Below, in pieces: positions 25,691-33,994 of a DNA stretch of 33,994 nucleotides (position 1 is its first letter; the number at the start of each line of letters is the position of its first letter). The notes beneath the pieces are model-generated. The model made no database searches and was not told where the DNA came from. It worked only from the letters and a program-made list of their open reading frames with translations. Both the position numbers and the translations under genes were made by a program. The DNA comes from an uncultured Sphingomonadales bacterium. Its GTDB lineage: Bacteria > Pseudomonadota > Alphaproteobacteria > Sphingomonadales > Sphingomonadaceae. The DNA is taken from positions 18,046 to 52,039 of the forward strand of contig CALMGC010000113.1 of the NCBI GenBank assembly GCA_937863505.1, given 5' to 3'.

Positions 25691-26112
25691 AGCTTCGCCG
25701 CGCGGTCCTGAAACGCGCCGGTCATCCGGCGCAGCGCGGTGCCGAACACCTGTCCGGCGATCGCCTCGAACAAGCGGCTCTTGAACGCGAAGTCGACCGA
25801 GAAATCGACACGGCACCCGCCCTGCCCCTCGGTCGCGAACCGCCATTCGCTGACCAGATGCTTGAGCGGGCCGTCAATGTATTCGGTGCGGATGCTCTCG
25901 GGGCGCTGCTTGACCACGCGCGAGGTGAACGTCTCGCGCAGTCCCTTGAACCCGATTACGACATCCGCGCACATTTCCGTCGCGCTGTTCGAGCGTACCC
26001 GCGTCGCGACGATCCAGGGCAGGAACTCGGGGTAGCGCGCGACGTCGGCGACGAGGTCGAACATCTGCTCCGGCGTATATGGCAGCAATCGCGTCTCGGC
26101 GTGGCGCGGCAT
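25636..26112 (-). CDS. Coq10/RatA-family START-domain protein
   Basis: 158 residues with the polyketide-cyclase/START fold of the RatA/Coq10 group: YTPEQMFDLVADVARYPEFLPWI, a central VVIGFKGLRETFTSRV and GPLKHLVSEWRF. Eukaryotic and some bacterial relatives bind ubiquinone or help in its use; E. coli RatA was described as a ribosome-association toxin. In alphaproteobacteria the Coq10-like, quinone-related role is the more likely. It follows lipA by five bases, so both probably share a transcript. The tail after residue 145 (GISRSSAHSAA) overlaps pncC on the other strand. Confidence 0.85.
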   Translation of the reverse strand: MPRHAETRLLPYTPEQMFDLVADVARYPEFLPWIVATRVRSNSATEMCADVVIGFKGLRETFTSRVVKQRPESIRTEYIDGPLKHLVSEWRFATEGQGGCRVDFSVDFAFKSRLFEAIAGQVFGTALRRMTGAFQDRAAKLYGAGVTGISRSSAHSAA

Positions 26113-26117
26113 GGTCG

Positions 26118-27038
26118 TTAGGCGCGCGCGAGCTTCGCTTCACGGGCGGCGCGCAGCTTCGCAAAATCCGCACCCGCATGATAGCTGGAGCGGGTCAATG
26201 GCGAGGACGCCACGAGCAGAAAGCCCTTGGCGCGGGCGATCGCGGCATAGGCGTCGAACGCCTGCGGAGTCACGAAGTCGGCGACCTTGGCGTGGCGCGG
26301 CGTCGGCTGAAGATATTGCCCCATCGTGAGAAAGTCGATGTCGGCCGAGCGCATATCGTCCATCACCTGATGCACTTCCAGCCGCTCCTCGCCGAGGCCC
26401 ATCATCACCCCCGACTTGGTGAAGATCGACGGGTCGTGCCGCTTGACCGATTCGAGCAGCCGCAGCGACGCATAGTAACGTGCGCCCGGGCGGATCGTCG
26501 GGTAGAGCCGCGGCACCGTCTCGAGGTTGTGATTGTATACATCCGGGCGCGCGGCGACGATCGACTCCACCGCGGCTTGCGCCTTGTTGCGGAAGTCGGG
26601 TGTCAAGATCTCGACCGTGGTGGTCGGCGTGTTACGCCGAAGTGCCTCGATCACGCGCACGAATTGCGACGCGCCACCATCGGGCAAGTCGTCGCGATCG
26701 ACCGAGGTGATGACGATATGCTCCAGGCCCAGCTCGGCGGCGGCGACCGCGACATGCTCGGGCTCGTTGCGATCGACCGCGCGCGGCATTCCGGTCTTGA
26801 CGTTGCAGAAGGCGCAGGCACGGGTGCAGGTGTCACCGAGGATCATCACCGTGGCGTGCTTGCGCGTCCAGCATTCACCGATGTTGGGGCACGCCGCCTC
26901 TTCGCACACGGTCGCGAGGCCGAGACGGCGCATCAACGCCTTGGTTTCGCCGAACCCGACCGAGGTCGGTGCCTTGACGCGAATCCAGTCGGGCTTGCGA
27001 ACGCGCGCGGGTCGCGCCAACGCTGTGCTGTCGGTCAT
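26118..27038 (-). CDS. lipA: Lipoyl synthase
   Basis: 306 residues from the ATG at 27038. A radical-SAM enzyme that inserts two sulfurs into protein-bound octanoate. The auxiliary cluster ligands are Cys45, Cys50 and Cys56 ([12 protein letters not shown]) and the SAM cluster is CTRACAFC (Cys71, Cys75, Cys78). [11 protein letters not shown] and the C-terminal RSSYHA with its Ser ligand of the auxiliary cluster are present. The open frame reaches a TTG at 27089 but without family support. Divergent from the carbonic anhydrase gene across 53 bases. Confidence 0.97.
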   Translation of the reverse strand: MTDSTALARPARVRKPDWIRVKAPTSVGFGETKALMRRLGLATVCEEAACPNIGECWTRKHATVMILGDTCTRACAFCNVKTGMPRAVDRNEPEHVAVAAAELGLEHIVITSVDRDDLPDGGASQFVRVIEALRRNTPTTTVEILTPDFRNKAQAAVESIVAARPDVYNHNLETVPRLYPTIRPGARYYASLRLLESVKRHDPSIFTKSGVMMGLGEERLEVHQVMDDMRSADIDFLTMGQYLQPTPRHAKVADFVTPQAFDAYAAIARAKGFLLVASSPLTRSSYHAGADFAKLRAAREAKLARA

Positions 27039-27091
27039 GGAATGTAGATAGCGTCGGACCGGCGGGGAAACAACGCGAGAACGGGGCAAGC

Positions 27092-27721
27092 ATGACCGAC
27101 TTTACCGACCTGATTGCCGGCTATCAGCGGTTCCGGCGCGAGGACTGGGGGCACCAGCGCGCGCGCTGGGCGGAGCTGGCCGACGGGCAAAGCCCCAAGG
27201 TGATGGTGATCGCCTGTTCCGACAGCCGGGTCGACCCCACGCAGATTTTTGATGCCTCGCCCGGTGAAATCTTCATGGTCCGCAACATCGCCAATCTGGT
27301 CCCCCCGTATGAGCGGGGCGGCGGACGGCACGGCGTCTCCGCCGCGATCGAGTTCGCGGTGACACAGCTCGAAGTGCCCGAGATCGTGGTGATGGGGCAT
27401 GAGTCGTGCGGCGGCGTCGGGGCCGCGCTGACCGAGCGGTTCGACGGGGCCGCGCCCGGTGAGGGCGGCTTCATCGCGCATTGGGTCGACATGCTCGATG
27501 ACGCGCGCGGGCGGATCGTGGCCGAGCACGGCGATGGCCCCGCCGCCGTCCGCGCGCTGGAGCACGAAACGGTGCGCGTCAGCCTCGCCAACCTGCGCAC
27601 CTTTCCCTTCGTCGCCGAGCGGGAAGCGGCAGGCAAGCTGACGCTGCGGGGTGCGTATTTCGCGATCCGCGACGGTGTGCTGCACGTCATGGACGAGGTG
27701 GGGGCCTTCTCCCCGGCCTGA
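27092..27721 (+). CDS. Beta-class carbonic anhydrase
   Basis: 209 residues. The zinc ligands are Cys42 in ACSDSRVDP (Cys-x-Asp-x-Arg; Asp44 and Arg46 form the dyad) and His103, Cys106 in GHESCGGV. The enzyme interconverts CO2 and bicarbonate in the cytoplasm. Length and order are standard. The start ATG follows the CAAGC spacer and is the only sensible one. It is a single gene between divergent lipA and convergent aspS, with only three bases between the stop codons of this gene and aspS, so there is no room for a private terminator. Confidence 0.94.
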   Translation: MTDFTDLIAGYQRFRREDWGHQRARWAELADGQSPKVMVIACSDSRVDPTQIFDASPGEIFMVRNIANLVPPYERGGGRHGVSAAIEFAVTQLEVPEIVVMGHESCGGVGAALTERFDGAAPGEGGFIAHWVDMLDDARGRIVAEHGDGPAAVRALEHETVRVSLANLRTFPFVAEREAAGKLTLRGAYFAIRDGVLHVMDEVGAFSPA

Positions 27722-27724
27722 GCG

Positions 27725-29548
27725 TCAACCCGCCTTGGGGTCGACTGCGCGGTCGAGGTCCTTCGCGGCCTCGCCCGTGACGCGGATATTGAGCTCGCGC
27801 AGCTGCTTCAGCGACACCGCGCTCGGCGCGCCCATCATCAGGTCTTCCGCGCGCTGGTTCATCGGGAACAGCACCACCTCGCGGATGTTGGGCTCGCCCG
27901 CGAGCAGCATCACCATGCGATCAATGCCGGGCGCGGAGCCGCCATGCGGGGGGGCGCCATATTTGAACGCGTTGATCATGCCGGCGAAGTTCTTGTCCAC
28001 ATCCTCGCGCGAGTAGCCCGCGATCTCGAACGCGCGATACATGATCTCCGGCCGGTGGTTGCGGATCGCGCCGGACGACAGCTCAACGCCGTTGCAGACG
28101 ATGTCATATTGATAGGCGAGGATGTCGAGCGGGTCCTTGGTCTCCAGCGTCTCCAGCTCGCCCTGCGGCATCGAGAACGGGTTGTGGCTGAAGTCGACGC
28201 GCTTCGCGTCCTCGTCATACTCGAACATCGGGAAGTCGACGATCCAGCAGAACTCGAAACGGTTCGGGTCGATCAGCCCCAGCTGCTCGCCGACCCGCGT
28301 CCGCGCGAGCCCCGCGAGCCGGGCCGCCTGCGCCGGCTTGCCCGCCGCGAAGAATACGCCGTCATCGGGGGCGAGCCCGAGCGCGTCGGCGATCGCCTGC
28401 ATCCCTTCGGGTCCGTGGTTGTTCGCGATCGGCCCCCCGAACAATCCGCCCTTGCGCGTCGCGTAGCCGAGCCCTGCAAAGCCCTCGCCCTGCGCCCAGC
28501 TGTTCATGTCGTCGAAGAATTTGCGGCTCTTGTCGGCGGTGCCCGGCGCGGGGATCGCGCGCACGATATCGCCGCTTTCCACGATCGAGGCAAAGCGGCC
28601 GAAGCCGCTGCCCCGGAACAGCTCGGACACGTCGCTGATCAGGATGGGATTGCGCAGGTCCGGCTTGTCGTTGCCATAGCGAAGCATCGACTCGCGATAC
28701 GGGACGCGGCGGAACGGCAGCGCGCTTACCTGCCGCCCCCGCCCCTGCCAGTCCGCGAACTCCTCGAACACGCCGTGGAGCACCGGCTCGATCGCGGCGA
28801 ACACGTCCTCCTGCGTGACGAAGCTCATCTCGAAGTCGAGCTGGTAGAATTCGCCCGGCGACCGATCCGCGCGCGCGTCCTCGTCGCGGAAACAGGGCGC
28901 GATCTGGAAGTAGCGGTCGAACCCCGCCACCATCAGCAGCTGCTTGAACATCTGCGGCGCCTGCGGGAGCGCGTAGAACTTGCCGGGGTGGACGCGGCTG
29001 GGGACAAGATAGTCGCGCGCGCCCTCGGGGCTGGAGGCGGTGAGAATCGGCGTCTGGAACTCGGTGAAGCCCTGCGCGATCATGCGCTGGCGGATGCTGG
29101 CGATCACCTGTGACCGGAGCATGATGTTGGCGTGAATGCGCTCGCGGCGAAGGTCGAGAAAGCGGTAGCGGAGGCGGATGTCCTCCGGATATTCCGCGTC
29201 GCCGAACACCGGCAACGGCAGCTCCTGCGCCGCGGACTGCACGGTCACCGCGCGGGCATAGACCTCGATCTCGCCGGTCGCGAGGTTGGGGTTCACCGTC
29301 GCTTCGGAGCGGCGCTTGACCGTGCCGTCGATCGTCAGGACGGACTCGACGCGCACGGCCTCGAGCGTCGGCAATGCGGGCGAGTCCGCGTCCGCGACGA
29401 TCTGGGTGGTGCCGTAATGGTCGCGCAGATCGATGAACAGCACCCCGCCATGGTCGCGCTTGCGATGCACCCAGCCCGACAGGCGGACGGTCTCCCCCGC
29501 GTCGTCGGCGTCGAGCGCGGCGCAATTGTGGGTGCGATAGGCGTGCAT
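27725..29548 (-). CDS. aspS: Aspartyl-tRNA synthetase
   Basis: 607 residues, a class IIb synthetase of bacterial type with OB-fold, catalytic core and GAD insertion. Motif 2 is seen as [25 protein letters not shown] and motif 3 in the last stretch ([15 protein letters not shown]). Position 33 is His in RKRDHGG; bacterial AspRS that also charge tRNA-Asn carry His there, whereas E. coli has Leu. A second marker position, Gly in non-discriminating enzymes, is Ala here (SEATVNPN). It may therefore make Asp-tRNA-Asn as well, needing GatCAB, which is not in the window. TTGACA lies upstream on the same strand. Confidence 0.96.
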   Translation of the reverse strand: MHAYRTHNCAALDADDAGETVRLSGWVHRKRDHGGVLFIDLRDHYGTTQIVADADSPALPTLEAVRVESVLTIDGTVKRRSEATVNPNLATGEIEVYARAVTVQSAAQELPLPVFGDAEYPEDIRLRYRFLDLRRERIHANIMLRSQVIASIRQRMIAQGFTEFQTPILTASSPEGARDYLVPSRVHPGKFYALPQAPQMFKQLLMVAGFDRYFQIAPCFRDEDARADRSPGEFYQLDFEMSFVTQEDVFAAIEPVLHGVFEEFADWQGRGRQVSALPFRRVPYRESMLRYGNDKPDLRNPILISDVSELFRGSGFGRFASIVESGDIVRAIPAPGTADKSRKFFDDMNSWAQGEGFAGLGYATRKGGLFGGPIANNHGPEGMQAIADALGLAPDDGVFFAAGKPAQAARLAGLARTRVGEQLGLIDPNRFEFCWIVDFPMFEYDEDAKRVDFSHNPFSMPQGELETLETKDPLDILAYQYDIVCNGVELSSGAIRNHRPEIMYRAFEIAGYSREDVDKNFAGMINAFKYGAPPHGGSAPGIDRMVMLLAGEPNIREVVLFPMNQRAEDLMMGAPSAVSLKQLRELNIRVTGEAAKDLDRAVDPKAG

Positions 29549-29607
29549 GATGGAGAAAGTCCGGCTGCTCGAAAGGCTGCGAGGCGCTTTGGGGAGCGGC
29601 CCTGCCT

Positions 29608-29613
29608 TGTCAA
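29608..29613 (-). promoter_or_regulatory. Possible -35 of aspS promoter
   Basis: A perfect TTGACA on the minus strand in the 80-base spacer between the GT-C membrane protein gene and aspS. The -10 region at 17-18 bases (AAAGCG or AAGCGC) is a poor match, so this is only a candidate. Confidence 0.3.
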
Positions 29614-29628
29614 GCGAAGCGGGTCCGA

Positions 29629-31272
29629 TCAGCGCCGCCGGGTCAGACGGCCATGGACCGTGCCCGCATTGCGATCATAGGTCCAGATGCTCCGCCCCGG
29701 ATAGGCGAGCGCCAGCGTGGCGGGCGTGGTCAGGTCGCATCGCGCATAGAGCACCGGCGCTCGACCGTCGGGATCGTTGCGCGCGAGGTCCAGCGGCTGC
29801 ATGTCCAGCATCACCCCGGTCGAACCGCGGATGCAGACCACCGCGTCGTGCAGAAGCTGCGCCGCGACCTGGTCGAAGACGTCGCGGCGCTCCCCCGCGA
29901 TCCGGTGATAGCTCCGTCCCAAAGCGGGCAGGAGCGCAAGCCCGACCAGCGCGCCGAGGACCAGTGCCGCTTCAGCCGCGCGTCGCAAACGGTTCGACAG
30001 GACCGGCAGCGCCGACGCGATCGTGAACAGCATCAGCGGGAACACATCAAAATAGTAACGCGGGCCGAAGCCGTTACCCGCGTTGATCGGGTACAGAAGG
30101 AAAGTGCCGACCAGCAGCGGCGCGATCGCGTCCGCGGCTTGGAACCGGCCCGCCCTCGCCTTGGCCCAGCACGCCAGCGGCCACAGCGCGAGGATGACGG
30201 GTGAGCTCCACAGCCCCAGGTCGAGCAGCCGCCTGCCCGTTTCCAGCGCTCCCCGGACCAGCTCGGCGCGGGACAGATAGAGATGGTCGACCTCGCGACC
30301 CCCAATCCAGTAGACCGGCGTCAGCGGCGAACCGGTGATCCGCCACTGATACCACAACAGCGCGGCCGCGAACGGGACGCCCGCCACGCCGACGGCAACG
30401 ACGCCCTTCCAATCACGCCGCCGCACCATCGCCGCCGCGATCGGCAGCAGCACCAGCACGGCGGTCAACGAGCGGGTGATGCCGAGCATCCCGACCGCGC
30501 CGCCGATCGCGACCGCCCAGCCCAGGCCTCCCCCGTCCCGCCGCCGCGCCGCCGCCCATGCGCCCGCGCACGCCAGCATCGCCGCGAGCGTATGCGAGAA
30601 CAGCGACCCCGCGGTGAAGACCGTGAACGGCGCGGTCGCGAACAGTGCGACCGCCAGCATCGCGGGCACACGGCCCGCCGATGCCGTCATCCGGTACAGG
30701 ACCAGCGCGGTCACCCCCGCCAGCGCCGCGCCGAGCGCCCACGGGTCAAGCCCGAGCAGCGACCATAGGGCCAGTACCCCCGGCCACCCCGGCGGGTATT
30801 GCGCGACCCATCGAGTCGGCGTCACCCAGATGTACATCGCCGCCATCGCCTGCCCGCCCGCAGGCGGCGTGTTCCACAGGCGACCGGCGAGAAACGTCTT
30901 CGCCTCGAACAGGTAAGCGTACTCGTCGCCCGAGCCGGCGAGGCGCTGCTGGACGAGGAACGCACCGGCGAGCGACAGCAGGACGAGCAGCGCGCCTGCC
31001 GCGATCGCGATCCGGGGAGCGCGGGCGTCGTCGGGGGTGAACCACCGCGCAAGGTCGAAAACGCGCGCGGACACCCACACCGCCGCCGCGAACAGCAACC
31101 CGAGCAGCAGGAAAGCGACGCACAGCGTGACCGGTTGCACGTGCGGGTTCCACCACGCGGGCCCGAACCCGAGCGGGTAGTAGATCGCCCACGCGCCGAC
31201 CGCGACCGCCGCCGCGCTCCCGCACAATGTCGCGATACCGGACAAGTAACCCGCTGGGACCGAACGCTTCAC
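29629..31272 (-). CDS. GT-C-fold integral membrane glycosyltransferase-like protein
   Basis: 547 residues with about ten or eleven hydrophobic helices. After the second or third helix comes [17 protein letters not shown], an acidic Asp116-Glu117 motif of the GT-C (PMT/ArnT-like) class that uses polyprenyl-phosphate sugars. The C-terminal region after residue 440 is a soluble domain. Homologues transfer sugars to lipids or proteins; the acceptor cannot be predicted. The start is GTG at 31272, with AAGGA six bases before it. It lies upstream of aspS on the same strand but 80 bases away, probably with its own transcript. Divergent from rnd. Confidence 0.75.
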   Translation of the reverse strand: MKRSVPAGYLSGIATLCGSAAAVAVGAWAIYYPLGFGPAWWNPHVQPVTLCVAFLLLGLLFAAAVWVSARVFDLARWFTPDDARAPRIAIAAGALLVLLSLAGAFLVQQRLAGSGDEYAYLFEAKTFLAGRLWNTPPAGGQAMAAMYIWVTPTRWVAQYPPGWPGVLALWSLLGLDPWALGAALAGVTALVLYRMTASAGRVPAMLAVALFATAPFTVFTAGSLFSHTLAAMLACAGAWAAARRRDGGGLGWAVAIGGAVGMLGITRSLTAVLVLLPIAAAMVRRRDWKGVVAVGVAGVPFAAALLWYQWRITGSPLTPVYWIGGREVDHLYLSRAELVRGALETGRRLLDLGLWSSPVILALWPLACWAKARAGRFQAADAIAPLLVGTFLLYPINAGNGFGPRYYFDVFPLMLFTIASALPVLSNRLRRAAEAALVLGALVGLALLPALGRSYHRIAGERRDVFDQVAAQLLHDAVVCIRGSTGVMLDMQPLDLARNDPDGRAPVLYARCDLTTPATLALAYPGRSIWTYDRNAGTVHGRLTRRR

Positions 31273-31324
31273 CGGAGTCCTTCGCCCGCCTCGACCGGCG
31301 CGGGCTGTCGTGTGTCATGGACTT

Positions 31325-31353
31325 TTGTCAACCCGCCCCCGCCCCGCTATGCG
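31325..31353 (+). promoter_or_regulatory. Possible promoter of rnd (leaderless)
   Basis: TTGTCA (31325-31330) and TATGCG (31348-31353) are separated by 17 bases. The predicted transcription start is near 31360-31361, which is the ATG itself, and no SD precedes that ATG. This suggests a leaderless mRNA. Confidence 0.35.
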
Positions 31354-31360
31354 CCAGCCC

Positions 31361-32542
31361 ATGCACATCCACCCGCTCATCACCGACAGCGCCACGCTGC
31401 ACAATCTCTGCACCCGGCTCGCCGATGCCGACTTCGTCACCGTCGACACCGAGTTCATGCGTGAAAGCACCTTCTGGCCGCAGCTGTGCCTGATCCAGAT
31501 CGCGGGCAACGACGAGGCCGCCGCGATCGACCCGCTCGCTCCCGGGATCGACCTCGCGCCGTTGCTCGAGCTGATGGTCGACAATGAGGACGTGCTCAAG
31601 GTCTTCCACGCGGGCGGGCAAGACCTTGAGATCATCTACAATCTGACCGGCAAGACCCCGCACCCGCTGTTCGATACGCAGGTGGCGGCGATGGCGCTGG
31701 GGCAAGGCGACCAGATCGGCTATTCCAACCTCGTCGACAGCTGGCTGGGCGTGTCGATCGACAAGGGCGCGCGCTTCACCGACTGGGCGCGGCGGCCGCT
31801 CGACGACCGGCAGATCGAGTATGCGATCGGCGACGTGACGCATCTCGCCGCGATCTTCCCCAAGATGCTGGCGCGGTTGAAGAAGACCGGGCGCGGCGGG
31901 TGGCTCGATCAGGAGATGGAGCGGCTCGCCGACCCCGCCAACTACGCCAACGATCCCGACGAGGCGTGGCACCGCATCCGCGCGCCCAGCCGCAAGCCGG
32001 AAGTGATGGGGCGGCTAAAGGCGCTTGCCCGCTGGCGCGAGCTGGAGGCGCGGAGCAAGGACCTGCCGCGCGGTCGCATCGTCAAGGACGAGACGCTGGC
32101 CGACCTCGCGGGCCACGCGCCGCGGCGTCAGGCGGACCTGGCCAAGGTACGTGGGCTGTCGGCGAACTGGGGGATCAACGACATCGGCGCGCGGCTGATG
32201 GCGGCGCTGGAGGCGGCGCAGCCGATGGGCGCGGACGAACTCCCCGCGCGCGACGACCGCAAGCCCGGGCTGGGCAAGGACGGCGCGCTGGTGGCGGACC
32301 TGCTCAAGCTGCTGCTCAAGATCAAGGCGCGCGACCTCGACGTCGCGCCGAGATTGCTCGCGCGCGGTGACGAGCTGGACGCGCTCGCGGCGGGGACGCG
32401 GGACGGGCTGGCGATGCTGGAGGGGTGGCGGTTCGACCAGTTCGGCAGGGATGCGCTGGATTTAGTGGATGGGCGGCTGGGGTTTGCGGTGAAGGGGGGT
32501 AAGTTGAAGATGACGCGGGCGGAGGTGCTGGAAACGCCTTGA
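31361..32542 (+). CDS. rnd: Ribonuclease D
   Basis: 393 residues. The DEDDy exonuclease residues are Asp29 and Glu31 (VTVDTEFMRE), Asp88 (FHAGGQDLEII), and Tyr154/Asp158 (YAIGDVTHL). An HRDC domain follows from about residue 205. RNase D trims the 3' ends of tRNA and other structured RNAs. The start is chosen as the ATG at 31361 (MHIHPLITDS), the family's usual start; in-frame ATG at 31349 and GTG at 31310 are less likely. It is divergent from the GT-C gene. The downstream spacer is 61 bases. Confidence 0.95.
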   Translation: MHIHPLITDSATLHNLCTRLADADFVTVDTEFMRESTFWPQLCLIQIAGNDEAAAIDPLAPGIDLAPLLELMVDNEDVLKVFHAGGQDLEIIYNLTGKTPHPLFDTQVAAMALGQGDQIGYSNLVDSWLGVSIDKGARFTDWARRPLDDRQIEYAIGDVTHLAAIFPKMLARLKKTGRGGWLDQEMERLADPANYANDPDEAWHRIRAPSRKPEVMGRLKALARWRELEARSKDLPRGRIVKDETLADLAGHAPRRQADLAKVRGLSANWGINDIGARLMAALEAAQPMGADELPARDDRKPGLGKDGALVADLLKLLLKIKARDLDVAPRLLARGDELDALAAGTRDGLAMLEGWRFDQFGRDALDLVDGRLGFAVKGGKLKMTRAEVLETP

Positions 32543-32549
32543 TCTTGCG

Positions 32550-32555
32550 TTGACA
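32550..32555 (+). promoter_or_regulatory. TTGACA before the low-GC membrane ORF
   Basis: A consensus -35 hexamer begins eight bases after the rnd stop. The -10 at 17 bases (TCACGC) is a poor match, so the promoter is uncertain. Confidence 0.25.
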
Positions 32556-32603
32556 AGCACGAGGAACAAGGCTCACGCTGCTAGGTCGGAGATTGGGGGT
32601 AAC

Positions 32604-32882
32604 ATGCTAGTTGCGCTATTTGTCATAGTGGCTGCCTGGAGGAGTGAGCGAATTTGGCCTAAAGGTTTGCTTCTGGTTCTCGCTTCCGCTGCGGTCGCAA
32701 CCACTATTGCGCTTTATGGCCATAATAACGCAGCGGTGCGCTTTGGAGAGACTCCCGATTGGTCGCTTCCGACTATCTTTCAGACGTACGCCCTGACCTT
32801 TACAGTACACGCAGTGCTTTTCTCAGTTGCATTCGGCATAAAGCGATTGTGGACGCGGCGTGGAGTCAAAGAGGGCAAGTAG
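32604..32882 (+). CDS. Small membrane protein of lower GC, unknown
   Basis: 92 residues from the ATG at 32604, with GGGGG four bases upstream; a TTG at 32550 would add 18 residues. Hydrophobic stretches: MLVALFVIVAAW, GLLLVLASAAVATTIAL and LTFTVHAVLFSVAFGI, so two or three membrane helices. No recognised family. The coding sequence is visibly richer in A and T than all its neighbours (many TTT, ATT, CTT and AAA codons), which points to recent acquisition or to an unselected ORF. It lies between rnd and the convergent ppx-like gene, ending four bases before that gene's stop. Confidence 0.55.
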   Translation: MLVALFVIVAAWRSERIWPKGLLLVLASAAVATTIALYGHNNAAVRFGETPDWSLPTIFQTYALTFTVHAVLFSVAFGIKRLWTRRGVKEGK

Positions 32883-32886
32883 CAAG

Positions 32887-33994
32887 TTAGACTGCGAGCG
32901 ACGCCTTTCTCCCCAACACTCCCGCCAACGCCGCATGTCTCCGCTCCACCGTCTCCCCATACAGCGCCCGGTCCTCCGCCGCGAGGTGGAGCGTTACCGT
33001 TGAGGCGTCCGCGCTGAGGCGGGAGCGTTGCAGCGGGCCTGCAAGCCCGCCGCTGAGCCGCTGGCCGAGGCGGATGGCAAGGCCCCAGGCGGTCGCTCGG
33101 TCGATTCGCTCTTTGCCCAGCAGGCGCGGGATCGGGTCGAGGGCGGTCGCGCCGCCGCCGAGGCTGGCGTGGAGCGCCTGCGCGACCTGCGCTCTCCCCG
33201 CGGCGTCGATCGCGACCCAGTTACCGTGGAGCGCGATCTCGACCCCTCGTTCGGCGCGGAACTCGGGATTGGCGCGCCAGCCGACATCGGCGAGCTGGCA
33301 GGCGGCATGACGCAGCCGCGCGGCCCCGGACGAATCGCGGTCGAACAGCGGCGCGAGCCACGTGTCGAGCAGGTCGCCATGCTCGGGCCAGCGCCCCGAC
33401 CGGCGGCCCTCGTCGCGGGCGGCAACGATCAGCGGGTCCTCCGCACGGGTGGCCGCGTCGAGCTCCTCGTAGAGCAGCCCTTCGCGCAGGCCGTAGGAGG
33501 ACACCATCGTCCCCGTGCTGCCCAACTCACGCATCAGCAGCGACAGGATCGCGGCGGCGTCGCCCAGCGTCGGGATGCGCCCGCTCGACAGGCCGGGGAT
33601 CGCGCGGAGCCGGCTTTTCGGTTCCTGCTCGGCGGTGCGGCGCAGGCGCGCGACGGTCTCCGCGTTCATCTCGTACCCGTGGATGATCGGCAGCGGATAG
33701 CCGGTCAGCTCCATGTCGAGCCGCGCCAGCGCGCGCCACGAGCCGCCGACGAGAAAGAAGGGTAATCCCCTGCCCCTCCCCGCCCAGCCCGCCTTGTCGA
33801 TCGCGCGCGCGACCTGCTTGTCGAACGCGGCCTCGCCCTTGGCGCGCAATGCGGCGAGGCGGAGGACGCCGAGCGGGAACGACACCCGCTCGCCCGCCTT
33901 TCCCTTGCGCACGCGGACAAGCTCCAGACTGCCGCCGCCGAGGTCGCCGACGATGCCGTCCGCGTCGGGAAAGGCGGAGAGGACGCCCGAGCCC
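32887..33994 (-). CDS. ppx: Ppx/GppA family phosphatase, 3' part
   Basis: The gene enters from the right edge; 368 residues are seen and the N-terminus is missing. The visible part starts GSGVLSAFPDADGIVGDLGGGSLEL, the second phosphate-binding motif (GDxGGGSxE) of the ASKHA fold in exopolyphosphatase and pppGpp phosphatase. A second ASKHA half and a C-terminal all-helical HD-like region follow (HGDLLDTWLAPLF, LRHAACQLADVGW). The two enzyme types cannot be told apart from this. In related genomes a polyphosphate kinase is often next to it, beyond the window. It is convergent with the small low-GC gene. Confidence 0.88.
   Translation of the reverse strand, partial: GSGVLSAFPDADGIVGDLGGGSLELVRVRKGKAGERVSFPLGVLRLAALRAKGEAAFDKQVARAIDKAGWAGRGRGLPFFLVGGSWRALARLDMELTGYPLPIIHGYEMNAETVARLRRTAEQEPKSRLRAIPGLSSGRIPTLGDAAAILSLLMRELGSTGTMVSSYGLREGLLYEELDAATRAEDPLIVAARDEGRRSGRWPEHGDLLDTWLAPLFDRDSSGAARLRHAACQLADVGWRANPEFRAERGVEIALHGNWVAIDAAGRAQVAQALHASLGGGATALDPIPRLLGKERIDRATAWGLAIRLGQRLSGGLAGPLQRSRLSADASTVTLHLAAEDRALYGETVERRHAALAGVLGRKASLAV

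Noticed and set aside
25636-26112. RatA as part of a RatAB toxin-antitoxin pair
   Set aside because: No ratB-like (UPF0125) gene is adjacent; the gene follows lipA, so a quinone-related Coq10-like role is more likely than a toxin.
26079-27047. A 322-codon open frame opposite lipA
   Set aside because: lipA has all its Cys motifs on the other strand; the antisense product has no fold-like pattern and starts inside the neighbouring gene.

Overview
This is a very GC-rich, tightly packed chromosomal segment. Its gene content and order match an alphaproteobacterium of the Sphingomonadales (Sphingomonas or a close relative). The main evidence is the dusB-ntrB-ntrC-ntrY-ntrX-hfq-hflX order, a fused IspDF, a double-length (tandem) Hfq, the rseP-bamA-skp-fabZ order without lpxD or lpxA, a zinc-free short MetRS and many 1- or 4-base stop/start overlaps. 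The species cannot be named from the sequence alone. I see no mobile element, phage gene, CRISPR array or rRNA. One tRNA is present, a Ser-UGA tRNA on the minus strand. No stretch longer than about 115 bases lacks a gene.

Layout. 1-4245 (+): envelope block, with the end of rseP, then bamA, skp/ompH and fabZ. 4246-4689 (-): a small Cys-rich, membrane-anchored protein I do not recognise. 4825-5421 (+): rpmE and a single-domain PilZ protein, followed by the minus-strand tRNA-Ser. 5610-14431 (+): a long run that begins with peptidoglycan enzymes (mltB-like, rlpA-like, dacA). It continues with nucleotide, replication and translation genes (tmk, holB, metG), then tatD, a PhnP-like metallo-beta-lactamase-fold gene, a membrane-anchored retropepsin and mazG. 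14412-23410 (-): hflX, hfq, ntrX, ntrY, ntrC, ntrB and dusB, transcribed in the order dusB to hflX. 23494-25690 (+): ispDF, a small secreted Cys-containing protein and a pncC/cinA-C-like gene. 25636-27038 (-): lipA and a Coq10/RatA-like START-domain gene. 27092-27721 (+): a beta-carbonic anhydrase. 27725-31272 (-): aspS and, upstream of it, a GT-C-type integral membrane protein. 31361-32542 (+): rnd (RNase D). 32604-32882 (+): a small membrane protein of clearly lower GC. 32887-end (-): a Ppx/GppA phosphatase cut by the window edge.

How the genes work together. The left end builds the outer membrane: RseP is the sigma-E/stress protease, BamA inserts barrels, Skp chaperones them and FabZ supplies acyl chains. 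The absence of lpxD and lpxA from this normally conserved block fits the known replacement of LPS by glycosphingolipids in Sphingomonas. The plus-strand run joins septal wall remodelling to housekeeping functions. The central minus block is the classic alphaproteobacterial nitrogen-regulation locus: NtrBC activates sigma-54, and NtrYX here has a NtrX without the sigma-54 contact loop. It leads into the post-transcriptional regulator Hfq and the ribosome-associated GTPase HflX.

Most of the window is ordinary housekeeping DNA. The items most worth a second look are the tandem Hfq with unequal halves, the orphan Cys-rich anchored protein at 4246-4689, the secreted four-Cys protein at 24651-25175, the low-GC membrane ORF at 32604-32882, and a 21-codon ORF wedged between the retropepsin and mazG.
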